Below are positions 55,099 through 64,000 of a stretch of DNA of 64,000 nt, piece after piece. The notes beneath the pieces are model-generated. The model saw nothing but the letters and a program-made list of their open reading frames with translations. It was not told the DNA's origin and ran no database searches. Positions within the stretch are counted from its first letter, which is position 1, and each line of letters begins with the position of its first letter. Origin of the DNA: Benincasa hispida (taxonomy: Eukaryota > Streptophyta > Magnoliopsida > Cucurbitales > Cucurbitaceae); assembly GCF_009727055.1 (NCBI RefSeq), contig NC_052351.1, forward strand, positions 58,989,508-59,053,507. Reading direction: 5' to 3'. Made by a program: the position numbers and the translations under genes.

Positions 55099-56955
55099 TA
55101 TTTGGATTGATACCTAAATCTCATGATTTTTTAATTTGTAAATTATCTGTACAAACGAATTATTTATTTAATAAAATAAAGTATTATTTTATTTGATATT
55201 TAGTTTTCATTAACCGAAAACCAATAAACTAAGATCCTTGGTTATTTAGTGTAGCTTAAACATATGTGAGGCGACATACAAGTGGATCATATTTAAGTAA
55301 TAAACTGAATGATCAGTAGTAGATGGATAAGGTTGGGTACCTTATCCTAGTAACACTACGGATACGACCCACTTTGTAATTATTATCATTGTTGTAAAGT
55401 GTTACAAATGATCTGATCCTAATCGTTCATGTGAAGATATGTGAGTGAAGGTATCTTGTACAAATCGTTTGTATAAGACCAGAACACGAAATGATTCATC
55501 TCTCTTTATAACACCGTTACTTGAAGAGACTTACATTTCACTAGGATGACCATAGGTGACTAGACCTTAATCCTGAGTGAGTTGTGACTTCTACCTATGA
55601 GGGCGGTCATTTGATCTGTATGTGTGAGAGTGACATGATTTGCCAACCCAATAAGCCTACCATTTTGGGGATTTTTCGGAGTGGGGAGCTGGTAACACAG
55701 CTACACAATAAGGAATTCACTCTTTCCCGTTGTTAGGGTAAGTAGATAAGAACTGATTCGGGGTCTTGAACAGTGAGGCGTCTTACCCTCTCACTGGCCT
55801 GAGAGGTGTCTAATCATAGTTGGACTATGACTAATTATTCATTAGAGGGATCAATAGTACTTAATAATTTACATGTAACGACAGAGGTAAAACGATAATT
55901 TGGACCCAACTGTAATTACGACCAATTTATGAAGGGTCAACTTATTGTTGATTGATTATATCCAATGGACACAGAAATATATCTACAGTATGAAGAGTAC
56001 AGTTGTCGATCTAGTGGAGTGACCGACAATTAATGAATGTTGATTAATTTAATTAAAGAGTTTAATTAATTAATTTCTTATCATTGGAGCTTCAAATATA
56101 TAGATCCATAAGGCCCCCTCACTAGCTCAATAAGGGTTTAATGAGAATCAATTAATTTTGGATTAATTTGAATTGTTCAAATTAATTAAAGAAATCAATT
56201 GTATGTGATGAAATTAATGTTATAATATAGATTTTATTAAAAGAGATAAATATTTAAATATGATTCAAATATTAATTATATGAATGTGATTCATATAAAA
56301 ACTATAGGTTAAAATTAATGTGAATATTATTCATATTAAAACTATAGGTTATATGAGAGAATATAAAGTTAGTTTATAATATATGTGATATAATGTAAAC
56401 CATAGGTTATATATTATGTATGATATAATATATAGTTTTATTTAATTATATTAATGTAATATAATTAAATTGTAAAACAACTCCCTTGGGAATTATTTCA
56501 CGTATTGAATGGAGTTATTTGGTAACTCCCCTCATCTCAAAGGAGTAGTTAGTTGTTAAATGTGTGCTAACACTATGAAGAAGATCTCTCTGCAAGAATT
56601 TCTTCTCCTTCCTCTACCCCCCCCCCCCAAAAAAAAAATACTCTCTCAAAAAGTTCTCTAATTCCCTCACCAAAATCCTTGACGAGCCCATAACTTTGTC
56701 GCGATTCTCACCTTGAGAATAGCATAGAAGTCACTTGTGCTATTGTCCAATGTTGGTGTTTTCACGTTACTGTGTTCATGAGAAGCGGAGAAGAGTTCTT
56801 TATCTTTAGGGGAGGATTTCGTGAAAAGAGAGTTTTCAAGGATAAGTATTGTTTTCCCTTTCCTCTCTGTTTAATTTTTGTATAGCATGCCTTGGTTAGA
56901 TGTTTATCCTTATATACTATATTAGCTTGCGCATTGGGAATTCGATTCCTTCCCA
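55099..56955 (+). mobile_element. Copia element E, 3' LTR
   Basis: Starts TATTTGGATTGATACC right after the PPT TGGGAGAT; the TG start has become TA. It has the family blocks (CCAATAAACTAAGATCC, GGATACGACCCACTTTGTA) and ends near TTCGATTCCTTCCCA at about 56955. A CCCCCCCCCC/AAAAAAAA tract lies at 56618-56637. The hairpin at 56702-56723 is present with a changed loop. Confidence 0.8.
56702..56723 (+). promoter_or_regulatory. Conserved LTR hairpin (copy 5)
   Basis: GATTCTCACCTTGAGAATAG: stem ATTCTCA/TGAGAAT kept, loop CCT. Position in the 3' LTR of element E is about 250 bp before its end. Confidence 0.55.
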
Positions 56956-57519
56956 AGTCTCTTATGTGACAGAGAGGATTGATCATCAATAACAACAAAA
57001 AATGGATGTAGGATCAATAGCTAGTGACTATAAAACAGAAACATTAAGGAGGTACAAGTCGTGGGAATGGCTAGCACTACCAATCATCTTCAAAGTATAC
57101 TTGTCCTGGATTATGCAATGATTAGTGAAGAATTGAATAGTTACAGGTAAATCCGATGCCAACAAATTTAACTTGAAAAACTTGTCCTTCTAGTGAACTA
57201 ACTGAAGTAGAACAACAGACCATGGAAGTAAATCTTTATTTTGAACAGAAAACGTGAGCTGAAGCATCAGAATCTATAATCCATTGAGTAAAAGAATTAG
57301 TACCTGCAATGTGAGAAATCAAGAATGCAAAGGTATTGCTTGAGGAAGTAGCCGAGATTTGCGATTAGAGTTGATTCAAAATGGTTTGGCACTGCAACAG
57401 GGCATCAACAGTGTTGTTAGAGACTAAAATAACTTGTACTAGGCTGATAGACAGAAGATTTAATAGCAACAGAGTTTGCAACATTCTTAGAAGTATTTGC
57501 ATTTGAAGAACGTTGCTGT
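56956..57519 (-). pseudogene. pol: Copia pol fragment of a different lineage (protease region)
   Basis: Minus-strand reading from 57519 shows a Ser/Asn-rich linker, then HIAGTNSFTQWIIDSDASAH, a copia protease active-site region in which D-S-G is now D-S-D, followed by FVGIGF-like and ending with KMIGSASHSHDLYLL, the GAG-preintegrase side. Many stops and indels. It differs from elements A-F and resembles single-ORF copia lineages with the TQWIIDSGAS motif. The 5' side is cut by the Athila-like LTR at 57520. Confidence 0.65.
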
Positions 57520-59220
57520 TGATAACGGGCAGAAATGCATGTTATCATAGTGCTAAGTTCTTAAACAATGCTGGCTTGGGTTGATAAAATGTGTTAGATT
57601 GCATCCAAAAAGCATTAAGTTTATTATATTGCGGCCGCATGCATTCATCGCATAAGAACAATTGATTTTTTATATTTTTGTGCAGAAAATACACTGACGC
57701 AAGGCCAAAAATTGCGATCATAAGAAATCATTGGTCGATCGCAGCATTACAGCAAGGCTTTGTGGTGATTGTGCTCGCATACATTTGCCCAAGAAGGATT
57801 GCCGTAACTTGGTCGGCGCAACATGGTGAGCACATCTGGGTGAAAGGCATAATTAATCATGATGGGACAGAAAGCTGATGATAGTCGAATCCAAATTAAG
57901 TTGACAGCCGCTAATGAACAAGTACATTTAGCTTTTCGGTGACAAATATTCGGTGCATCAGCCAGGAATTAAAGTCGTCCCATCTATACAATCATATGAG
58001 AGAAGCTGTCTTTCACCCTGGAAATTCTCTAAATAATAGAGGCATCCTTCAGAAAAGGGGTGAATCGGTTCAGCAGTCTTTACGAGATCACCATTCTGTT
58101 CATAGTTTAGCCCTATTTTTAGATTTTCTTTCATATTACGGCGGACGTGAGAGAAGAAGGTTGTGCCGATAGATCGTTCCGGTAAGCTTGGGAGAGCGCC
58201 AGAAGCTGCCAGAACAGAGAGAGGGTCGGCGCCTGTGGAAGCAGGAATATCTTTAGAACTGAATAGAGATTGATAGTGTAAAAGCCTCGGTCAGCAAAGA
58301 ATTGCTACCAGGCTCTCTACCCTTTATCTTCCATTGTTATTTTTCACTCAAACTCATTTATAAAAATGGAATTTCCTTCTCTATATCTGTTCACTCTCTG
58401 TTATTTATGCATGAGTAGCTAAATTTGTTGAATGGGTTCAGAAGCACTTAGCTAGCTTGACTAGGAATCTTCATTCTATGTGATTATCTTGTATTATGTA
58501 TGCTTCATTCGTCCATTAGAGATACTCGGGAGGGTAGTCTATGGACAGGATCTAGGCTTGGGAAAGTCAGGTTAGAATCTAGGCTCAAGAGAGTTAGATT
58601 AGAATGTATAATCCAGAGATAGGAGCTTAAGATTAAGCACTATTTTCTATTAACGCATCGTGTGCATCCTAGAGATAGGATATGATTGTGTGCGGTCACC
58701 TTGCCTTTATGCTTCTTGCATCATCACATAGGACAAGAGTAGGGACTTAGGAATAAGCTCTATAGACACCTTTTCATTCAACACATGTGTCTTAGACCTA
58801 GAAGAATCGCATTTTCATTGAAAAATGACTTGCTGTGCATGGTTGTAGCATGATCGCATAGATTGATGCATTCCTAAGGAACGATAGCTAGAGATCTTCT
58901 CAACCCGTTCATCTGCATACTCAGTGCATCTATCATGTAATCCGACTTTTTCTCAAATCTGCCGCATTTATTTATTTTTCATCACCGTAAACAACTACCT
59001 CACAACTATTGATTTATTTGGTTACCGCAAAGTTTTTCGAAAAATTACCACCATAACCTGTTTTTCCAAGTCCCTGAGTTCGACCCTAGACTTACCAAGA
59101 AACTCAATGGAATTTACACTTGGATTCCACTGAGAAAACTTGAGTGCTCAACGCATTTCCATCAATGCAATTTCACCATCGCATATCATCCATAATTTCA
59201 CTTCATAAAATAAAGCATCA
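57520..59220 (+). mobile_element. Athila-like 5' LTR
   Basis: TGATAACGGGCAG to ATAAAGCATCA, 1701 bp, homologous to the solo LTR at 5287-6977. It is followed by a PBS and gag on the plus strand, so it is a 5' LTR. The 3' LTR is not in the window; the interior is cut by the gap at 60061. The first 28 bp form the inverted repeat TGATAAC..GTTATCA. Confidence 0.9.
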
Positions 59221-59226
59221 AGTTTT

Positions 59227-59244
59227 TGGCGTCGTTGCCGGGGA
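59227..59244 (+). other. Primer binding site (tRNA-Asp type)
   Basis: TGGCGTCGTTGCCGGGGA, one base from TGGCGCCGTTGCCGGGGA, six bases after the LTR end. It is the same tRNA-Asp type as at 27256-27273. Confidence 0.92.
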
Positions 59245-59387
59245 CTTCGGCAAAATAGTGTGCTAACGGTAATTTTTCTGATTTCTTTGCAGACTCTCAA
59301 TCTCTGGCGAATTAAGACTCGGAGATTGAGAGGACATTCAGACGGAGATTAAGAGACCACCAACAACAATAGTTAGACAAAGAAGAG

Positions 59388-60060
59388 ATGGCGGAGCAGC
59401 CTGGAAACGGAGCACCAAATGAAAACAATGTCATGGTGAATCCAATCCTTTTACCTAACGATTGCAATAGACCCATTAGGGACTATACATCGCCAAACCT
59501 CTATGATTTCTCTCCAGGAATCATGAGGCCTGCCCTCGATGGAAGCAGATTCGAAATGAAACCAGTGATGCTGCTGATGATCCAGACTGTAGGATAATTC
59601 GGAGGCCGGCATGGCAAGGACCCGCATGCCCACCTTCGTAGCTTTATCGAAATTTGTAATACTTTTGTGTTCCCGAACATCTTTGCCGAAGAAGTTCGAC
59701 TAACTTTGTTCCCATTTTCTCTTTGTGATCAAGCAAGGAAATGGGCGTATTCTCTCCAGCCGGGAGAGATCACTTCATGGGAACAAGTTGTAGAGAAATT
59801 TATGAAGAAATATTTTTCGCCTACTGAGAATGCTAGATGAAGGAAACCTATAACAAATTTTGAAGAAGACATGGACGAATCGCTCAGTGATGCCTGGACG
59901 AGGTTTAAAAGATTGATCTGGGACTGTCCACACAATGGTTTGCTAGACTGCCTTCAGATGGAAATCTTTTAACATGGTTTGAATCCCGCTTTGCAGACCG
60001 CTGCCAATGCGGCAGCCGCTGGTGGTCTACTTGACAAAACATATGACGAGGCTCAGAATA
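59388..60060 (+). pseudogene. gag: Athila-like gag, 5' part, cut by gap
   Basis: Start at 59388: AEQPGNGAPNENN, then NRPIRDYTSPNLYDFSPGI (the Athila N-terminal block, same as NYAAPNLYDF at 27158). A stop after MIQTVG, then HGKDPHAHLRSFIEICNTF, LFPFSLCDQARKWAYSLQ, ITSWEQVVEKFMKKYFSP, a stop in place of Arg, ESLSDAWTRFKRLIWDCPH and LLDKTYDEAQN. Retrotrans_gag fold. It ends at the 25-N gap. Several TGA/TAA/TAG stops make it non-functional. Confidence 0.92.
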
Positions 60061-60085
60061 NNNNNNNNNNNNNNNNNNNNNNNNN
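60061..60085. other. Assembly gap (25 N)
   Basis: A short fixed-size N run between Athila-like gag and unrelated sequence, so the true distance is unknown and the two sides may not be adjacent. Confidence 0.97.
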
Positions 60086-60829
60086 ATTCTTAATTTTGTA
60101 ATATGATTTTTTATTAAGATGCATATAATTTCGTACTAAGCCTACCGTGTGATGAAACTTATCTATTTACGAACATATTGAGGTTGAGGACGGTGCTTCG
60201 GGGGAATCTTTTGACATTAGCGGCGCAGTTAGGTTCTATTTCTGAGTCTCTGCTGCTAACGGTGTGGTAGGTGAAATGTCAACATCATCTTTTGATTTTC
60301 CTGAGATATGCGTTGATGCGTTCAGTCCACCAACCTTGTGGTCATCTCGCTATTATGGTTTATCATGTAGCCGCAACATGCAGTGACTGCATTCGCTTGA
60401 TTACTGCAACTTCTACACGATGACTGCAAGTCGCTTGACGACGCAACTCGTATGCGATGGACGCATGCGGCTATCACCTAACACCATGTGTTGATGACGC
60501 ATGCATTGCGTTTACGATGGAAAGTTTATGCGATAGCCCGACTTCCGCGTTTGTTTCCACTTCCTGCGTTTAGCTACAAAAATAGACAATTGAACGCATA
60601 ATAATGCATAATAATGGGTTAGCCGAGATTATCATGCTGAACGCAGCAAACTTATTTTTCTCATGAATTTTAACATAATTGCTGCAATATCCTGCTTAAC
60701 AGCCCTCATAATTTCTAAATAAAAGTCCTCTGATGACACAACATTTTTGCCCATCATCAATCCGTCATTTTAAAAGTTTATAAACAGAAATACTAACGAG
60801 TTGTGAAAAGAAAAACATATTACCTACGT
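60086..60829. other. Unassigned sequence with many ACGCA/TGCGT motifs
   Basis: No coding frame of note. The GCGTT/ACGCA-rich composition (for example GATGCGTTCAGTCC, CGCATGCGGC, GACGACGCAACTCG) is similar to Athila-like LTR and interior sequence in this window, so it may be an Athila-like LTR or spacer fragment. I could not align it to either known LTR by eye. Confidence 0.35.
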
Positions 60830-63215
60830 TAGGTTTTAACCAAATACCTGTTGTAAAACAAAACAACATCCATAAGGTTTTAGCATAATATATACCTGTG
60901 TGCCATCTAGTTTCACAATGACGCTTCAAAGGTTTAGGACAAAGCTGCGAAGGGAGGTCCAGTTATCCCTCCTCTGAATTGAGAAGATCTCAACTAGTCA
61001 TTAATACCCGAACAACTCTTGCTCTATAATGACTAGCCATCATTGATATTTGGCTAAGAGATCATTAACTTCTTAAAAATCTCTCGTAAGTGTGACCCCG
61101 CCGTTTTAAGGCCCTAGAGGTCTGCCTCAAAAAGCCAATTCGAAGGGAAAAAATCCGATTAGGGCAAAACCTAAAGCGACCCTATCCATTTCTCGAGTTC
61201 ACCTTGATTTGACCAATTGCACAGAACCCGTCTGAAAGAGGATGCTCAAAGGTGACACGAGGGAGTACATAATGATTTCACGGTGTGAACCAATGATAGA
61301 GATCATAGAACGTGTTGACACACACCCTTCATCAACTTACTATAACACTCTCTCCTGTCCACCTTGATATTGAATCATGCACACCACCATCCAAAGAGGG
61401 ATGCTCCCAAGGCATCACGAGGCCAAGAATGAATCTCATGGTGTGAACATTCAGGGAGAAACGTGAGTGAATCATAGATATGTCTGATACACCTCTTCCT
61501 CCCACTGAGTATTTTATAACCTAGGGTTTAGCTTTACTTAGAAAAAATACGGCTAAGGATTTTAACTATGTAACTTTTAGGTTTTCCCAAGAGTAACTTT
61601 TACCTTGGATAGTTTAAATAACTTTTGATCATCATCCATTAAACTCTTTAACGGAGTCTTTGAACAAATCGTCACATGCTTGTTGAAAATCTATCTAATT
61701 CACCTTTCTAGGTAGGTTCCCAGATAGGGGGTGTTACGTTTCCATCAACTTAAGAACCCCAGCCTAGCCAGAACCCTACCTTAGACAAAGTCCTCTTATA
61801 GATAGATTTAAAACAAATTTAATCTTTTATTCACCAATTTAATCCTATTAAACCGATTTTAAAAGATTAAGCTAGGTTACTAAACTCTTTAGAACCACTT
61901 GAACTTAGGTCTATCTCAATCATTTTTAAAAACCCTTTAAAAAACTTGAGTTCACCTAAATCCGCATGCAACTCTGAATTATTGATTTAGGTCTAATTTC
62001 CTTTATAACACTTATAAACAGAAACCAACCACAATGCTAAGCTAACACATGAAAGGCATTCATAATGCTTATAAATAACCCAAGTGTCATGCTCAATGCA
62101 TTGTCATTCATTGCTAACTTCTTTTATATAATACTTATACAAAACAGGCAATGAAACAAGCAAAAAATGCTTCCATTCACCTTAGACTATAACACTTATA
62201 ATAAAAGAATGATGCATGATAAATGCTCACTGCATGCAAAATATAACTCTTATATTATTTCATGATGCATGCGCATGCTTTCAAATTAATTTCTTCATGC
62301 TCGATTATAAATTTATAAATACATGATGCATGAATAATTGCACAACCTAAGGTGGGTTTTAACTATATGACAAACATTTTGGCATATAAGTACCGTACAT
62401 CACATGTATAAACAACCAATGTTGATGAACCGGGTGAAAATTGCCTTATAATCACAAAGGGGAAGGTTACAATTACAAGACAAGGAGTCTCCAGTTCAAA
62501 CAGGTGAACCAGGTCTTGAACCGCTCGGGCAAAGCATCGCATCTCCACCATCGTGTACTAAACCCCCCGCAATCGTCTACACGATAAAAACAAACACATC
62601 GTTCTACTCGCTTACCAGCGCTCCAGAGCTAAACAATCCTTTAGAAAATCTAAACGATCGTTCAACTATAACTACACGATCGTGTACCTTTTATAAGCGA
62701 TGAAGCCTGAGGTACACGATCGCTTAGCGCGCTCCGCACAACACCTGCCTTCTGCGATCGTTTAAACGACTACGATGCTGCGAAGTATCATCGCCTAAGT
62801 GATCGTTTAGCTAGCGCCTTCGTATTGCATACTGTGCGATCGTGTAGGTAGTAAATAAGCAATGAGGCTTGCTATAACTACACAATCGTCTAAGCGCGTG
62901 ACTTTTACTAAACGATGAGCATCACATGTTCCCACTACGATCATTCTACCTCCAGCGCCTACGCGATCAGGCAACCAAATGCTACATGATAGAGTAAACG
63001 ATTTACCCCATCGTTTAACATTAGCTAAAGATCGTTTAGTAAATACTACACGATCTTTTATAAAAATTTAAACAATTTCTTAGTTAAAACCCAACGATCG
63101 TTTACCTAAGGCTACACGATACGACCAACGCTTGGTCTTCTTCTTCCGTTGAGAACTGATCTCCATGCCTTAAAACTTCATCACGAACAACTCGACTAAC
63201 TCAAACTCTTTGAAT
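60830..63215 (-). mobile_element. Copia leader fragment, minus strand
   Basis: Non-coding but recognisable as the PBS-to-gag leader of a copia element related to F. The block at 61230-61480 (CACGGTGTGAAC, CACCTTGATATTG reversed) matches 47440-47600. 62560-63120 is a dense field of ACGATCG-type motifs as at 45860-46345. 63125-63205 (TCACGAACAACTCG, GTTGAGAACTGATCTCCATGCC) matches about 45775-45840 reversed. It starts and ends without LTR or gag, so it is a fragment inserted in or fused to Athila-like pol at about 63215. Confidence 0.65.
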
Positions 63216-64000
63216 TACAGACTCAAACTCTCCGTGCCTCCAATAACACACTCAGTGGTTGTGCTATTTTTCGAAAAATCGTTGACAAGCGTCTGTAGAA
63301 TCCAGTTGCCCAAGAAACTTCATACAGCCTTCGTGCTTGTGGAGGTGTATGTTTTTCAATTGCTTCGATTTTTGCTTTATCTACCTCCAACCCATCCTGG
63401 GAAACCTTATGCCCCAACACTATGCCCTTCTTTACCATGAAATGGCATTTTTCCTAGTTAAGCACCAGATTTGTCCCTTCGCATCTCTTCGTATCTCTCC
63501 AAGTTGGCTAGACAGACTTCATAAGTGTTCCCATAAATAGAGAAGTCGTCCATAAAGATTTCCAATAGAGTCCTCAAGATAAGTCTAAAAAGATGGGCAT
63601 CATGCACCTTTGGAACGTGCTTGCGCATTGGCAGAGGCCGAACGGCATGTGGCGAAAGCAAAGGTCCCATATGGGTAGGTGAATTGTGGTCTTTTCTTGG
63701 TCTTCTGAAGCTATCATAATCTGGTTGTACCCGGCATAACTATCCAAAAAAGCAGTAAAAGTCATTTCCAGCTAGACGCGTCTAGCATTTGATCAATGAA
63801 CGGGAGGGGAAATGATCTTTCTTTGTGGCCACATTTAGCTTGCGGTAGTCATGCAAAATAGCCATCTAGTGACGGTCTTTGCAGTATTAGTTCGTTGTTT
63901 TCGTTCAGGACTACCGTCATGCTTTTTTTTTCGGCACACACTGCATGGGGCTGACCTACGTGCTATCTGCTATAGGATAAATAATGCATGCATCTAACAT
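63216..64000 (-). pseudogene. pol: Athila-like reverse transcriptase, runs off window end
   Basis: Minus strand from 64000: IIYPIADST and a following VSPMQCVPKK (the WVSPV.VVPKK block), LHDYRKLNVATKKDHFPSPF, IDQMLD, GYNQIMIASEDQEKTT, FRHMPFGLCQCASTFQRCM and, in other frames, EIFMDDFSIYGNTYEVCLAN with the catalytic MDD, then KKGIVLGHKVSQDGLEVDKA and FYRRLSTIFRKIAQPL. This is the RT of the Athila/Tat group (FMDD type). Frames change near 63640 and 63440 and stops are present upstream. The 3' side is cut at about 63216 by the copia leader fragment. It is in opposite orientation to the Athila-like gag at 59388 and therefore another copy. Confidence 0.92.

Larger units (their letters stand above)
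41459..56955 (+). mobile_element. Copia element E, plus strand, split by a solo LTR
   Basis: Integrase tail at 41459-41850, RT and RNase H at 53330-54960 and 3' LTR at 55099-56955 belong to one copia pol gene. The joining codons match across the insertion (AAGCCTCGA on the left, GTAGTGGGAGGG on the right, with TCGAT duplicated). The 5' half (LTR, gag, protease, integrase core) is missing; the left end abuts the gypsy LTR-like region at 41458. It hosts a solo LTR, which in turn hosts a MITE and element F. Confidence 0.85.

Overview
This window looks like repeat-rich heterochromatin from a eudicot plant. It is built almost entirely of LTR retrotransposons nested inside one another, plus one CACTA-type DNA transposon, one MITE and two assembly gaps. 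I found no host protein-coding gene, rRNA or tRNA gene. The lineages (Ty1/copia, Ty3/gypsy Tekay/Del-like and Athila-like) and the repeat style resemble what I know of cucurbit genomes, but the family assignment is inference. All element genes are broken by stops and frameshifts, so this is old, silenced DNA.

Left block, 1-16601. A minus-strand Tekay/Del-like gypsy element (about 1556-15245) carries gag, protease, RT and RNase H. It is split by a copia solo LTR (2809-5112, near-perfect TSD), an Athila-like solo LTR (5287-6977, perfect TSD TGACA) and a truncated copia element sitting in its 5' LTR (10058-14694). It was itself inserted into an older plus-strand copia element whose RT/RNase H tail survives at 15246-16088. 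A Tn5/Nextera mate-pair junction adapter is embedded at 1702-1739, so this stretch is partly an assembly artefact.

Middle block, 16602-33437. A minus-strand copia element is interrupted by a complete 10.4-kb Athila-like element (18707-29082, TSD TGACG) and by a truncated LTR (29343-30858). The Athila-like element has LTRs of about 1.8 kb, a tRNA-Asp-type PBS, a PPT, a gag gene and a large second ORF, but no pol. It therefore looks like a non-autonomous family and is the most interesting element here.

Block 33438-41458. An AT-rich, gypsy-LTR-like stretch hosts a 2.9-kb CACTA element (34833-37697, TSD TTT, with a 328-N gap) and a drastically deleted Tekay element (37825-39744, TSD TTCTC).

Right block, 41459-64000. 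A plus-strand copia element (integrase 41459-41850, RT/RNase H 53330-54960, 3' LTR 55099-56955) is split by a solo LTR (TSD TCGAT). That LTR hosts a MITE and a full-length defective copia element (43474-52968, TSD GTTTG). Beyond it lie a minus-strand copia fragment of another lineage, the 5' end of a plus-strand Athila-like element (LTR, PBS, gag) cut by a 25-N gap, a minus-strand copia leader, and a minus-strand Athila-like RT running off the window end.

The TSDs give relative ages: host copia elements are older than the elements inside them. Most premature stops are consistent with C-to-T decay of methylated DNA.
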